Assembly (NCBI GenBank): GCA_016124535.1
Contig: WGNK01000053.1
Location: forward strand, 1 to 64,000
DNA: 64,000 nt
Source: Azospirillum sp.
Lineage (GTDB): Bacteria; Pseudomonadota; Alphaproteobacteria; Azospirillales; Azospirillaceae
Direction of reading: 5' to 3'
Below are positions 15,422-24,860 of this stretch, piece by piece. The translations under genes and the position numbers were made by a program. Numbering within the stretch: the stretch's first letter is position 1; every line of letters starts with the position of its first letter. The notes under the pieces are model-generated. The model saw nothing but the letters and a program-made list of their open reading frames with translations, was not told where the DNA came from and searched no databases.

Positions 15422-18163
15422 TCATGCCGGTGGAACCGGGCCTGCGGCGGCGGCGAATTTGCGAAATTCGGCGGCGGGCAGCGGCCGGCCGTAATAATAG
15501 CCCTGAATCCGATCACACCCCTGGGTCTTCAGAAAGTCGAGCTGCGACCAGGTCTCGACGCCTTCGCCGACCACGGTCAGGCCCAGGCTGTGGGCCATCG
15601 CGAGGATCGCCTTGACCAGGGCGGCGTCGCTGGCGTTGACCGTGACGTCCTGGACGAAGGAGCGATCGATCTTGAGCGTCGAGACCGGAAACCGCTTGAG
15701 ATAGGACAACGAAGAATAGCCAGTTCCGAAATCGTCGATCGCGAACCCGACGCCCAGCCGAACCAGTTCGCGCATCAACTCCACGGTCTCGGGCGTGTCG
15801 CCGGCGAACAGGCGCTCGGTGATCTCCAGGCTGAGGCAGGTCGCGGGCAAACCGGCGGCATTCAGCGCGCGGGTGGTCGCCTCGATCAGACCGGCGCCGC
15901 GAAACATCCGCGGCGAGACATTGACCGAGATGGTCACCGGCCGTTTCCTGCCGCTTTGCCAGGCGGCAGCCTCCCGGCAGGCGGTGTGCAGAACCCAGGT
16001 GTCGATGGCGGTGATCAGGCCGGTTTCCTCGGCCATCGGAATGAAACGGTCAGGCGGGACATGGCCGAGCGTGGGACTGTGCCAGCGCAGCAGTGCTTCG
16101 GCGCCGACCAGTTCGCGGGTCTGGGAATCGATCACCGCCTGATAGGCCAGCGACAGCTCGCCCCGCCTCAGGGCGTGGCGCAGGCCGTTCTCCAGAGTCA
16201 GCCGCTGGTTGGCGATCCGGTTCATCTCCGGCGTGAAGAAACGGTAGGTGTTGCCGCCGCATTCCTTGGCCTTGAACAAGGCTGCCTCGGCGTTGCGCAT
16301 CAGCACCTGGGGATCGTCGCCGTCATCGGGGTAGAGCGCGATGCCGACGCTGGCGGTCAGAAACATCTCCTGGCCGGACAACTGGCACGGTGCCGCCAAG
16401 GCCTCAAGCAGGCGTTGGGCCTGGGTCTCGGGATGAGCGGTGGTGCCGAGATCGGCGCCCAGCAGCATGAACTCGTCGCCGGCCAGCCGCGCTACGGTGT
16501 CGGTCTCTGGGGCCAACTCGGCGATCCTGCGCGCGGTCTCGATCAACAGACAGTCGCCCGCAGCATGGCCCAGGGTCTCGTTGATCCGTTTGAACTGGTC
16601 GAGACCGATCAGCAGCAGCAGCGCCGTTCGCCCGGTCCGCTGGGCGCTGGCCACCGCCTGGGTCAGGCGGTCGGTCGCGAGCAGACGGTTGGGCAACCCG
16701 GTCAGGCGGTCGTGGTTGGCTTCGTGCAGCAGTCGGCGCTCATAGTATTTGCGCACCGAGATGTCTTCGGCGACGGCGACGAAATGGCTGATCTGGCCGC
16801 CGCTCGATCGGATCGGCGAGATACACAGCTGCTGCCAGAACAATTCGCCGTTCTTGCGCTTGTTGAGCAACTCGGAGCGCCATTCGGAGCCGCTGAGGAT
16901 CGTCCGCCACAGCTGGCTGTAGGTTTCGCGCGGTGTGTATCCGGAATTGAACAGGCTGGGTTTCTCGCCCATCGCCTCTTCGGGCGCATAGCCGGTAATT
17001 TCGACGAAACGCGGATTGACGTATTGAATCCGCCCCGCGGCATCGGTGATATAGACCGAGGCCGGGCTTTGATGAACCGCCGCCGAGAGCAGCCGCAGGG
17101 TCTCTTCGGCGCGATTGCGCTCGGCGATCTCGTTCTGAAGTTCGCGGGTGCGCTCCGCGACCCGCCGTTCCAGGTCGTCATGGGCCAGCCGCAGCGCCTC
17201 CTCGGCCCGACGCTGGACCGTGATATCGGTGCCGGCACCGCGATAGCCCTGGAACAACCCGGTCTGATCGAACACCGGCTGGCCGCTGATGCGGATGTAG
17301 AGCACCGAGCCGTCGTCACTGACGATGCCGTATTCGAGGTTGCGAAACGGCAGCCGCTGGTCGAGTGCTGCGAAGTGTTGACGCCATTTTTCCGGAAAAC
17401 GATTCAATTCCGGCTCGCCGACCAGTTCGTGCCGGGTCCGGCCGATCACCCGGACGCGCGCCACGCGGGTCGCTTCGAAAAAGCGTTCGGAAACATAGGT
17501 GAAACGCTGCTCGGCATCGGTTTCCCAGAACCAGTCGGAGGCCGATACCGCGATGTCACGGAACCGCTGCTCGCTGTCGAGCAGGGCCGCCTCCATGTAT
17601 TTGCGCTCTGTGATCTCCTGCCGCAGGGCGCGGGTGCGCTCCTCGATGCACTGTTCCAATTCGAACCGATTGTGCAACGGGTCCGCCGCCTGCCGTGGCG
17701 GCCGGGCAAGGTCGCGGCCGATCAGGATGCCATAGGCGCGATCGCCCAGCCTGGCGACCTGGATCGAGAGCTCGACGGGGATTTCCCGCCCGTTGCGGCC
17801 GACCAGGCGAGTCACCACCAAGTCGCTGCGGCTGCGGGGGACCGCGGCCGGGTCGTCTGGCGGCTGCAGGGCAAACATCTGGAGCGGATGGTCCAGCGAC
17901 TCGGCATCGATCTCGCCCAGGGTCCGGCCCAGCAACTGCTCCCGGCTGAACCCCAGCGCGCTGCAGACCCGCTCCCCGGCATCGACGATACGGTCGTCGG
18001 CGAGATCAACCAGCAGCACCAGATCGGCCGCACAATCGATCAGCTGTCGGAAACGCTCGAGCGCGGCGGTCCGGCTTTCTGAAACTGGGTGCGGCGTCGT
18101 CCGCGGCGGTCGCAGGCCGAGGTCGACGACGCTGGCAGGTCGGGGCATTCCGACCTCAGTCAT
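15422..18163 (-). CDS. Multi-PAS GGDEF-EAL protein, probable c-di-GMP phosphodiesterase
   Basis: The 913-residue soluble protein has three PAS-like sensor regions (about 35-155, 200-330 and 370-490) joined by coiled coils, a GGDEF domain (about 500-655) and an EAL domain (about 665-905). The cyclase motif is AGDEF instead of GGDEF, which can weaken synthesis. The EAL side is complete: GAEALLRW, the metal-binding DDFGTGYSSLSYLKRFP and the later GEGVET. Net phosphodiesterase activity is the likeliest outcome, with GTP-binding regulation possible. The ATG at 18163 follows ggaggcgtggtg. No membrane segment is seen, so the input is cytoplasmic. Confidence 0.9.
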   Translation of the reverse strand: MTEVGMPRPASVVDLGLRPPRTTPHPVSESRTAALERFRQLIDCAADLVLLVDLADDRIVDAGERVCSALGFSREQLLGRTLGEIDAESLDHPLQMFALQPPDDPAAVPRSRSDLVVTRLVGRNGREIPVELSIQVARLGDRAYGILIGRDLARPPRQAADPLHNRFELEQCIEERTRALRQEITERKYMEAALLDSEQRFRDIAVSASDWFWETDAEQRFTYVSERFFEATRVARVRVIGRTRHELVGEPELNRFPEKWRQHFAALDQRLPFRNLEYGIVSDDGSVLYIRISGQPVFDQTGLFQGYRGAGTDITVQRRAEEALRLAHDDLERRVAERTRELQNEIAERNRAEETLRLLSAAVHQSPASVYITDAAGRIQYVNPRFVEITGYAPEEAMGEKPSLFNSGYTPRETYSQLWRTILSGSEWRSELLNKRKNGELFWQQLCISPIRSSGGQISHFVAVAEDISVRKYYERRLLHEANHDRLTGLPNRLLATDRLTQAVASAQRTGRTALLLLIGLDQFKRINETLGHAAGDCLLIETARRIAELAPETDTVARLAGDEFMLLGADLGTTAHPETQAQRLLEALAAPCQLSGQEMFLTASVGIALYPDDGDDPQVLMRNAEAALFKAKECGGNTYRFFTPEMNRIANQRLTLENGLRHALRRGELSLAYQAVIDSQTRELVGAEALLRWHSPTLGHVPPDRFIPMAEETGLITAIDTWVLHTACREAAAWQSGRKRPVTISVNVSPRMFRGAGLIEATTRALNAAGLPATCLSLEITERLFAGDTPETVELMRELVRLGVGFAIDDFGTGYSSLSYLKRFPVSTLKIDRSFVQDVTVNASDAALVKAILAMAHSLGLTVVGEGVETWSQLDFLKTQGCDRIQGYYYGRPLPAAEFRKFAAAAGPVPPA

Positions 18164-18504
18164 CACCACGCCTCCGGTGTTGGCCCGACTTCTGTCGGCG
18201 GCTTCCCTGGAAAACCAGCGTCCATGCCGAATATCCGGCTAAGGGGGCGATCGCTGAACGACCTGGGAGATGACCCGGCGATGCCCACTGGCAGTGCAGA
18301 CGACCCAGGCTCACCCCAAGCGCACGGCGATAGGGGTCAAAACTTAGCGGGGATTCGTTTATCCTTCATTAACGAGAGATTGAACCCAAATCATACAACC
18401 GTACGAAACCACTGCCCGGTGAAGCTGTCGCGTCCGCGGTGGACTTTACCGGCGCGGCAGCCCAACGCTGCGTTCGGTTTGAAGTCTCGCGCGCCAGTGA
18501 ACTC
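18164..18504. other. Intergenic region, no gene seen
   Basis: The 341 bases between the PAS-GGDEF-EAL gene and arsC contain a slightly AT-richer patch at about 18355-18410 (aacgagagattgaacccaaa), which is the most likely promoter area for the minus-strand PAS-GGDEF-EAL gene. I find no RNA gene or repeat. Confidence 0.4.
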
Positions 18505-18849
18505 TTAAGGGAGGAGTGCCAGCACCGCTTCCGGTGGGCGACCGAGCGCCGCCCGGCCGTTGCTGACCACGATCGGCCGTTCGATCACGATCGGGTGGGC
18601 AACCATGCCGGCGACCAGGGCATCATCGGACAGGTTGAGATCGCCGAGCCCGGCCTCAGCGGCCTCCTTGGTCCGCATCAACTGGCGCGGTGTCATCCCG
18701 AGCATGCCGAGCAGCCGTCGCAGCTCAGCTGGCTCCGGCGGGGTCTTCAGATACTCGACGATCTGCGGCTGGAGTCCCCGCGCGTGCAACAGCGCCAAAG
18801 TCTGGCGCGACTTGCCACAGCGTGGGTTGTGATAGATCGTCACCGTCAC
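18505..18849 (-). CDS. arsC: ArsC-family arsenate reductase (glutaredoxin type)
   Basis: The 114-residue protein reduces arsenate using glutathione/glutaredoxin, or is a close relative. IYHNPRCGKSRQTLALL places the catalytic Cys at residue 11 or 12. The family arginines are present in LMRTKEAA and IERPIVV. It follows the membrane protein gene at 18861 by 11 bases on the same strand, and no arsR or arsB is nearby. The housekeeping YfgD-like branch of the family is therefore possible, and a role in arsenic resistance is not proven by context. Confidence 0.88.
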   Translation of the reverse strand: MTVTIYHNPRCGKSRQTLALLHARGLQPQIVEYLKTPPEPAELRRLLGMLGMTPRQLMRTKEAAEAGLGDLNLSDDALVAGMVAHPIVIERPIVVSNGRAALGRPPEAVLALLP

Positions 18850-18860
18850 GGGCTGTGCGC

Positions 18861-20234
18861 CTATTTCTTGAAATCGGAGAGCAGGTTGAGGGTATCATCG
18901 TACCAGATGTCGATCGCCTGGGTCATCGGCTCCTTCATCAGGTCGAGCCACTCCTCCTCGATCGCCGAGACCGAGCCCCTCACATCGGTGACGAAAGTCT
19001 CGCGGTTATTGTGTTCATCGACCTCGCTGATCAGGTAGTCGGCGCCCAGCGAGAAGCCGACCGCCATCGCCGGCGCCACCACCGGGGCCAGGGGGCCGGT
19101 GGCCAGCCCGACCGCGCCGGCGGCGGCTGAGCCGCCGACCGCGGCCATGATCTTGGTCATGAACGGCGCACTTAGCTTGGCTATGACGCCGAGCACCGCC
19201 TTCTTGCCGGCAATCGACAGGGCGAGCGCCGGGGCGACCAGCTTGGAACCGATGCTGAGCGAGAGTGCCCCCCGGGCCAGCGCACCGATGCCGCCCTTTT
19301 CATGGAGCGCCATCGACAGCTTGTTGAGATTGCTGCTCCAATCGAGGTCGAGGGTAGGCTCGGCGCGCTTGCTGTCCTGATTATAGGGCAGGCGCCGGGC
19401 CGCGAAATCGTGGAAATCCTGATCGGCCAGCGCCAGAGAGCGCAGGTAGTCGCGGTGAAGCTCGCCGTAGACCGCGAGGAATGCCTTGTGGATTTTGTAA
19501 TCGTTGATTTCAGGCTTGAGCACGGTATCACGAAAGCGTTCGTGGATATATTTGCTGAGTGCGGCCGCGGCCATGTCTTCGGCGGGAACCGCGGTCGGTG
19601 AGAGCTGGTTCTGGACATAGGCCTGACCGCCGACCGCCAGCAGTTTGTAGGTTGTCCACTGCGAGTAGTACCAGTCGGCATAGGCGTCGACATTGCCCCG
19701 GATGTCGTCGAACACCGGGGTCGCGGACAGCTTGAGGCGTTCGGGAATGCTGGCGACGATCCGCACCCGGTCGGCCTCCAGGCGCGCGAACAAAGACTTC
19801 ATGAAGTCGGAGTATTCGCCGCGATCAACCAGCACGCGCTGGATATGGCCGTTGGCGCTGGCATAGGACAGGGTGATCTGGTTGGGGACGGCGCGGGCGA
19901 GATCGAGATGGGCCTCGGACCGGTCGCTATGCACCATCTTCGACTGGTCGAGGCGGATCAGCAACGAATCGAGGAACGAGCGCCCGAACGAAATTACAAT
20001 CAGAATCGCCAGCGCGATCAGGCCGAGCCGGATGAACGGACCGAACAGGCGCGCGGAGGAAAAGCCCGCTTTGGGCCTTGACCACAAAAGGGAGGCGCCC
20101 AGGCCCGACGAGCCGCGGCGGGAGGTCTGCTCCGGTTCGGCGCTGCCGGGCGCCTGGGCTGCGGCCGCACTGCCGCCGTGTGCCAGAAGCACCGGTCCGT
20201 TGGTGCCATCGTTTCCGGTGCCGCCGTCGGCCAT
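18861..20234 (-). CDS. Membrane-anchored protein of unknown function (457 aa)
   Basis: I do not recognise a named family. A cytoplasmic Gly/Ala/Pro-rich N-terminus of about 60 residues precedes one clear membrane segment (LGLIALAILIVISFG). A large helical region follows, with conserved-looking Trp/Tyr (YADWYYSQWTTYKLL). Near the C-terminus there is a Gly/Ala-rich hydrophobic stretch (AAVGGSAAAGAVGLATGPLA) that may insert into the membrane, then a charged helix. The ATG at 20234 has a tgagga ribosome site 6 bases upstream and is preferred to the GTG at 20273. It is co-directional with arsC. Confidence 0.65.
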   Translation of the reverse strand: MADGGTGNDGTNGPVLLAHGGSAAAAQAPGSAEPEQTSRRGSSGLGASLLWSRPKAGFSSARLFGPFIRLGLIALAILIVISFGRSFLDSLLIRLDQSKMVHSDRSEAHLDLARAVPNQITLSYASANGHIQRVLVDRGEYSDFMKSLFARLEADRVRIVASIPERLKLSATPVFDDIRGNVDAYADWYYSQWTTYKLLAVGGQAYVQNQLSPTAVPAEDMAAAALSKYIHERFRDTVLKPEINDYKIHKAFLAVYGELHRDYLRSLALADQDFHDFAARRLPYNQDSKRAEPTLDLDWSSNLNKLSMALHEKGGIGALARGALSLSIGSKLVAPALALSIAGKKAVLGVIAKLSAPFMTKIMAAVGGSAAAGAVGLATGPLAPVVAPAMAVGFSLGADYLISEVDEHNNRETFVTDVRGSVSAIEEEWLDLMKEPMTQAIDIWYDDTLNLLSDFKK

Positions 20235-20366
20235 GCCGTCCTCATCAGCAGAAAGATTGCGAGCTCCGACCACCAGCCAGGATTAGGGCGAGACTTGGGC
20301 TGCAGTCGGACAAGACTCAAGATTATTTCCCGGAACCAGGGTGTACGTCAACCCTGTCCAGAGTGT

Positions 20367-21608
20367 TCAGGAGTCGCAGCCCGATGAATCTTCAAATCGA
20401 GGGTTTGTGGCGAGTCTATTCGGCCCGACCACGTCGGGACGCAGCACCAGGGCCGCCAGCACGGCATTCAGCCGTTGCCGGCCGGCGGGGGTCGAGCGCA
20501 GGTGGCTCGGCGTGACTTCGAGAAAGCCGCCGGCGATCAGGCGCCCGAGTGCCGCCGGCTCGATCAGGGCTTCAACGTCATGTCCGGTCTCGGCACGCAA
20601 CCGCGCACGCGCCACTCCCTCGCCCAGCCGCAGCCCCATCATCAGGCGCTCCTCCAGGCAGAGCGCCGGATCGAGCGGCTCCGGGGGATCGGTGCCGCAG
20701 CCGGCCTGCTCGACCCGCTCCAGCCAAATCTCCGGGGCACGGTGGGCGCGGGTCGCCCATTTGACGCCGTTGAGGGTCAGCCGGCCATGGGCGCCGGGAC
20801 CGATGCCGAGAAAGTCGCCATAGCGCCAATAGGTCAGGTTATGCCGGCACTCCTGGCCCGGCCGGGCATGGTTGGAAATTTCGTAGGCTGGCAGGCCGGC
20901 GGTGTCGAGGGTCTCCTGGGTGGTCTCGTACAGCGTCGCCGCGGCATCCTGTTCGGGCAGTGAGAAGTCGCCGCGGCCGAACCGGGTGTGGAACTGGGTG
21001 CCCGGCTCGATGGTCAGCTGGTAGAGCGAGAGATGTCCGGCGCCCAGCGCCAGTGCCTCCGCAAGTTCGCGGCGCCAGGTGTCGTGGTCCTGGCCGGGGC
21101 GGGCGTAGATCAGGTCAAACGAGAAGCGGGGAAAAGATCGCGCCGCCAGCGCGATCGCTCCCAATGCTTCGGCGCGGGAGTGGCCGCGGCCGAGGAAGCC
21201 GAGGGCGCGGTCGTCGAGGGCCTGGACGCCGAGCGACAGCCGGTTGACCCCGGCGGTCCGAAAACCCTGGAAGCGCGCTGCCTCGGACGAAGTCGGATTG
21301 GCTTCCAGGGTGATTTCGGCATCGGGTGCCAGGGTCCAGCGCGCGGCGATCCGTTCGATCACCGCCGCCACGGTCCTCGGTGGCATCAGCGACGGCGTGC
21401 CGCCGCCGAAGAACACGGAGGTCACCGTCCGGCCGGAGGTCAGCGCGGCATAGGGGTCCAGTTCGGCGAGCAGGCCGTCGCGCCAGCGGTCCTGGTCGAT
21501 CGCCTCGCGGACATGGCTGTTGAAGTCGCAATAGGGGCATTTTGACAGGCAGAACGGCCAGTGGATGTAGATGCCGAAACCAGGCTCGGTGGCGCTCAGC
21601 TGAAGCAT
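20367..21608 (-). CDS. hemW: HemW-type radical SAM protein (heme chaperone)
   Basis: The protein belongs to the HemN/HemW radical SAM family. The cluster motif is CLSKCPYC (CxxxCxxC) preceded by YIHWPF, and FFGGGTPSLM and SFDLIYARPGQ are family signatures. HemW, unlike coproporphyrinogen dehydrogenase HemN, starts close to the cluster motif and lacks the extra N-terminal Cys region of true HemN. This matches here (413 residues, motif at 21-28), so heme insertion is more likely than a biosynthetic step. Its start overlaps the end of rdgB by 13 bases, a common rdgB-hemW pairing. Confidence 0.92.
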   Translation of the reverse strand: MLQLSATEPGFGIYIHWPFCLSKCPYCDFNSHVREAIDQDRWRDGLLAELDPYAALTSGRTVTSVFFGGGTPSLMPPRTVAAVIERIAARWTLAPDAEITLEANPTSSEAARFQGFRTAGVNRLSLGVQALDDRALGFLGRGHSRAEALGAIALAARSFPRFSFDLIYARPGQDHDTWRRELAEALALGAGHLSLYQLTIEPGTQFHTRFGRGDFSLPEQDAAATLYETTQETLDTAGLPAYEISNHARPGQECRHNLTYWRYGDFLGIGPGAHGRLTLNGVKWATRAHRAPEIWLERVEQAGCGTDPPEPLDPALCLEERLMMGLRLGEGVARARLRAETGHDVEALIEPAALGRLIAGGFLEVTPSHLRSTPAGRQRLNAVLAALVLRPDVVGPNRLATNPRFEDSSGCDS

Positions 21609-22216
21609 CGGGCGACCAGCCGGCGGAAGGCATCGGCGCGGTGGCTGATCGCGTGCTTGTCCGCTGCCGCCATCTCGCCGAAGGTCAGGCTATGGCCGTC
21701 GGCGACGAAGATCGGATCGTAGCCGAAGCCGTGATTGCCGCGCGGTGGCCAGGCCAGGCGGCCGAACACCCTACCCTCAACCGCTTCGAGATGGCCGTCC
21801 GGCCAGGCCAAAGCCAGGGCGCAGACGAAGTGGGCGGAGCGGTCGGTCTGGTCCGCCAGTTCCGTTTCCACCCGGCGCATCGCCAAACCAAAGTCCTTGC
21901 CGGGGCCGCCCCAGCGCGCCGAGTGGATGCCCGGCCGGCCAGCCAGCGCCGGCACCACCAGACCGCTGTCGTCGGCCAGGGCCGGCAGCCCGCAGCGCGT
22001 CGCCGCCCGCGCCTTGAGCTCGGCATTGGCCAGGAAGCTGTCGCCGGTCTCGTCCGGTTCGGGCAGGCCGAGTTCGCCGGCCGAGCGAAAGGTCTTGACA
22101 TGGGGGGCCAGTAACGTCGCGATCTCGGCGACCTTGCCGCGGTTGTGGCTGGCCACCACAAGTGTGTCTTCAAGGAAACGGCGGCCGGTGGAAGTGGGGG
22201 CAGGGGCTGCCGGCAT
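21596..22216 (-). CDS. rdgB: Non-canonical purine NTP pyrophosphatase RdgB/HAM1
   Basis: RdgB hydrolyses ITP, dITP and XTP to the monophosphates, keeping deaminated purines out of nucleic acids. The 206 residues include VVASHNRGKVAEI at the nucleotide pocket, ALADDSGLVVPAL with the catalytic Asp pair, GIHSARWGGPG, and GNHGFGYDPIFV near the base-specificity loop, ending with ISHRADAF. The ATG at 22216 was chosen because a cggag ribosome site lies 9-13 bases upstream. It is co-transcribed with hemW and divergent from the L,D-transpeptidase gene. Confidence 0.94.
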   Translation of the reverse strand: MPAAPAPTSTGRRFLEDTLVVASHNRGKVAEIATLLAPHVKTFRSAGELGLPEPDETGDSFLANAELKARAATRCGLPALADDSGLVVPALAGRPGIHSARWGGPGKDFGLAMRRVETELADQTDRSAHFVCALALAWPDGHLEAVEGRVFGRLAWPPRGNHGFGYDPIFVADGHSLTFGEMAAADKHAISHRADAFRRLVARCFS

Positions 22217-22284
22217 GTTGTTCTGCTCCGAAACCTGTGTAAATTTTCCGGCCATCGCAGCCGCAGCATGGTGTGTTTGCCGCA

Positions 22285-22818
22285 ATGGCCAGGATACGAG
22301 AGTGGGGTTCGCTGGTATTGGTCCTGGCGCTGGTCGGCTGCCAGAGTCCGGTCAGATTGCCGCCGCCGAAGCCGGACGACAATGCCGGTCTCACCAGGAT
22401 GGAGCGGATCGTCGTCGAGAAGGCGGCGCATCGCCTGCATATCTACCGCCCCGATGAGCCGCCGCGCACCTATCAAATATCGCTTGGCGGCAATCCCAGG
22501 GGTGCCAAGGAGCAACGTGGCGACAAACGCACCCCCGAAGGGGTCTATCTGATCGTCGCCAAGAACCCGGACAGCAATTATCACCGCTCGCTGAAAATCT
22601 CTTATCCGTCGCCGGAGGATCGCGCGCGGGCGCAAAAACGCGGCATCGATCCGGGTGACGACATCATGATCCACGGCCTGCCCAACGGCAAAGGCTGGAT
22701 CGGCGATGCGCACCGCACGACCGACTGGACCAACGGCTGTATCGCCGTAACCGACCAGGAGATCGACGAGATCTGGCGGCTGGTTCCGGTCGGCACCCCG
22801 ATCGAGATCAAGCCCTGA
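22285..22818 (+). CDS. L,D-transpeptidase (YkuD) lipoprotein
   Basis: This 177-residue exported protein has a lipobox (LVLALVGC) after a short hydrophobic signal, so it is anchored in a membrane facing the periplasm. The YkuD catalytic motif is clear: MIHGLPNG with the conserved His, then DWTNGCIAVTDQEID containing the active Cys. Such enzymes make 3-3 peptidoglycan crosslinks or attach proteins to peptidoglycan. A second in-frame ATG at 22273 would add four residues. It overlaps neither neighbour and converges on the ugpC gene with 7 bases between. Confidence 0.88.
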   Translation: MARIREWGSLVLVLALVGCQSPVRLPPPKPDDNAGLTRMERIVVEKAAHRLHIYRPDEPPRTYQISLGGNPRGAKEQRGDKRTPEGVYLIVAKNPDSNYHRSLKISYPSPEDRARAQKRGIDPGDDIMIHGLPNGKGWIGDAHRTTDWTNGCIAVTDQEIDEIWRLVPVGTPIEIKP

Positions 22819-22825
22819 CACCGGG

Positions 22826-23914
22826 TCAGTTGCAGCGGCGCCCGGTCGCCGGGTCGAACAGGTGGAGCGCCTCGGGTTCGGCGGAAAGCCGCAGGCGATC
22901 GCCGCAGCGCGAGGTCGGGGCACCGGGCCGGCGGACCAGCAGCGGCTCCCCGCTGGCGTCGAGCCGGGTATGGACGACACAGTCGGCGCCGAGCGCTTCG
23001 ACCAATTCGACCGAGACATCGACAGTCGAGCCGGCGACGGTTGAGCCGGCCTCGGCAAGGATCAGATGTTCGGGGCGCATTCCCAGGCGCACCGGCCGGC
23101 CCGCCTGATCCGGGAGCGGCGCCGCCAGGGGCAGAGCGGGGCCGGCGTCGAGCACCACCGCGCTGCCACCGGGCGCCACCCGTGCGTTCAGGAAATTCAT
23201 CGGCGGCGCACCGATGAAGCCGGCGACGAACAGGGTTTCCGGCCGCCGGTAGATCTCCAGCGGCGCCCCGAGTTGCTCGATGGCGCCGCGGTCGAGCACG
23301 GCGACCCGGTCGGCGAGCGTCATCGCCTCGACCTGGTCATGGGTGACGTAGAGGCTGGTCACGCCCAGCCGCGCCTGCAGCCGCTTGATCTCGATGCGCA
23401 TCTGGGTGCGCAGCCTGGCATCGAGATTGGACAGCGGCTCGTCGAACAGGAACACCGCCGGCTCGCGCACGATTGCCCGCCCCATCGCGACCCGCTGGCG
23501 TTGGCCGCCGGACAACTGGCGCGGCTTGCGGCCGAGAAACGGCTGGAGTTCCAGCAGATCGGCGGTGCGCGCCACGCGCTGGGCGATCTCGCCGCGGCTC
23601 AGGCCGCGCAGGCGCAGGCCATAGGCCATATTGTCGAACACGCTCATATGGGGATAAAGCGCGTAGTTCTGGAACACCATGGCGATGTCGCGGTCCTTGG
23701 GCTCCAACCGGTTGACCACCCGGCCGGCGATGGTGATCTCGCCGGCGTCGATCGTCTCCAGACCGGCGACCAGGCGCAGCAGCGTCGACTTGCCGCAACC
23801 CGACGGCCCGAGCAGGACCAGGAATTCAGCTTCGCGAACCGCCAGGTCGATGCCCTTGATCACTTCGGTGGTGCCGTAGCTCTTGCGCAGGTTCTGCATC
23901 TCGACCGACGCCAT
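22826..23914 (-). CDS. ugpC: ABC transporter ATP-binding protein, UgpC type
   Basis: The ATPase shows Walker A GPSGCGKST, Q-loop VFQNYALYPHMSV, signature LSGGQRQRVAMGRA, Walker B VFLFDEPLSNLD and the H-loop TSLYVTHDQ, followed by a C-terminal TOBE/MalK-like regulatory domain (RLGMRPEHLI). Among such proteins it fits the sn-glycerol-3-phosphate importer subunit UgpC, supported by ugpE 3 bases upstream. The substrate assignment rests on family similarity. The 362-residue length is normal. Confidence 0.88.
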   Translation of the reverse strand: MASVEMQNLRKSYGTTEVIKGIDLAVREAEFLVLLGPSGCGKSTLLRLVAGLETIDAGEITIAGRVVNRLEPKDRDIAMVFQNYALYPHMSVFDNMAYGLRLRGLSRGEIAQRVARTADLLELQPFLGRKPRQLSGGQRQRVAMGRAIVREPAVFLFDEPLSNLDARLRTQMRIEIKRLQARLGVTSLYVTHDQVEAMTLADRVAVLDRGAIEQLGAPLEIYRRPETLFVAGFIGAPPMNFLNARVAPGGSAVVLDAGPALPLAAPLPDQAGRPVRLGMRPEHLILAEAGSTVAGSTVDVSVELVEALGADCVVHTRLDASGEPLLVRRPGAPTSRCGDRLRLSAEPEALHLFDPATGRRCN

Positions 23915-23917
23915 GGC

Positions 23918-24766
23918 CTATTTCTCGCTGTCGATCAGGCCGCGCACGAACCAGCGCTGCAGCACCACCACCACCAGAACCGGCGGCGTCATCGCCAGCA
24001 GGGCTGCTGCCATAATCACCGGCCATTCGATTTCCTGGTCGCCGCGCGGCAGCATCTGGCTGATGCCCATGACCACGGTCGCCATGTCCGGCTTGGTGGT
24101 GATCAGCAGCGGCCACAGATACTGATTCCAGCCATAGATGAACAAGATCACGAACAAAGCCGCGATATTGGTCCGCGACAGCGGCAGCAGTACGTCCTTG
24201 AGGAAGGCCCAGGGTCCGGCACCGTCGATCCGTGCCGCCTCGACCAATTCATCGGGCACGGTCAGGAAGAATTGGCGGAACAGGAAGGTAGCGGTTGCCG
24301 AGGCGATCAGGGGCAGCGCCAGGCCGAGATGGCTGTCGAGCAGGCCCAAGCCGGCGGCGACCGCATAGGTCGGCACGATCCGCACCTCGACCGGCAGCAT
24401 CAAGGTGACGAAGATGGTCCAGAAGCACAGCATGCGGAAGCGGAAGCGGAAATAGACGATCGCGAAGGCCGACAGCAGCGAGATCGCGATCTTGCCGACG
24501 GCGATCAGCAGCGCCATAACCAGGCTGTTGGCCATCATCACCGACACCGGTGCGATGCCGCCCTTGGCGCTGCCGATCAACAGGGCGGCGCGCCAGTTCT
24601 CCCAGAAATGGCTGCCCGGCCACAGCGGCATCGGCGGATGGACGATCTCGCCCTGGGTCAGGGTCGAGGCGACGAAGGCGACCCATAGCGGCAGCGCCAT
24701 CGTCGCCACCCCGAGGATAAGCAGGGCATGGCTGGCCCAAGTCATCCAGCCCGTGCGTTCGACCAT
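23918..24766 (-). CDS. ugpE: ABC transporter permease, UgpE type
   Basis: The 282-residue membrane protein has six predicted helices and the importer coupling motif EAARIDGAGPWAFLKDVLLP of binding-protein-dependent permeases. WGSHFW-like residues around GSHFWENW and the family pattern FRQFFLTVPDELVEAA match UgpE of the glycerol-3-phosphate system. The ATG at 24766 fits the family N-terminus and leaves a 94-base gap to the divergent pyrF. The usual partners ugpA and ugpB are missing on this side, so this is an incomplete operon. Confidence 0.87.
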   Translation of the reverse strand: MVERTGWMTWASHALLILGVATMALPLWVAFVASTLTQGEIVHPPMPLWPGSHFWENWRAALLIGSAKGGIAPVSVMMANSLVMALLIAVGKIAISLLSAFAIVYFRFRFRMLCFWTIFVTLMLPVEVRIVPTYAVAAGLGLLDSHLGLALPLIASATATFLFRQFFLTVPDELVEAARIDGAGPWAFLKDVLLPLSRTNIAALFVILFIYGWNQYLWPLLITTKPDMATVVMGISQMLPRGDQEIEWPVIMAAALLAMTPPVLVVVVLQRWFVRGLIDSEK

Positions 24767-24860
24767 CCGCGACCCCGCCGCTTCCGCCCGTCGTGCTCGG
24801 CCTTGCCCGGCCGCGGTCCATGCTCTATCACGGCGGCGACAGCGAAGGGAGAGGTTCGAG

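Noticed and set aside
15380..18082. Plus-strand open frame of 900 codons
   Set aside because: It is antisense to the PAS-GGDEF-EAL gene, which has complete domain motifs. High GC creates long mirror frames.
20367..21608. Calling the radical SAM gene hemN (coproporphyrinogen dehydrogenase)
   Set aside because: The protein is short at the N-terminus and paired with rdgB, both typical of HemW.
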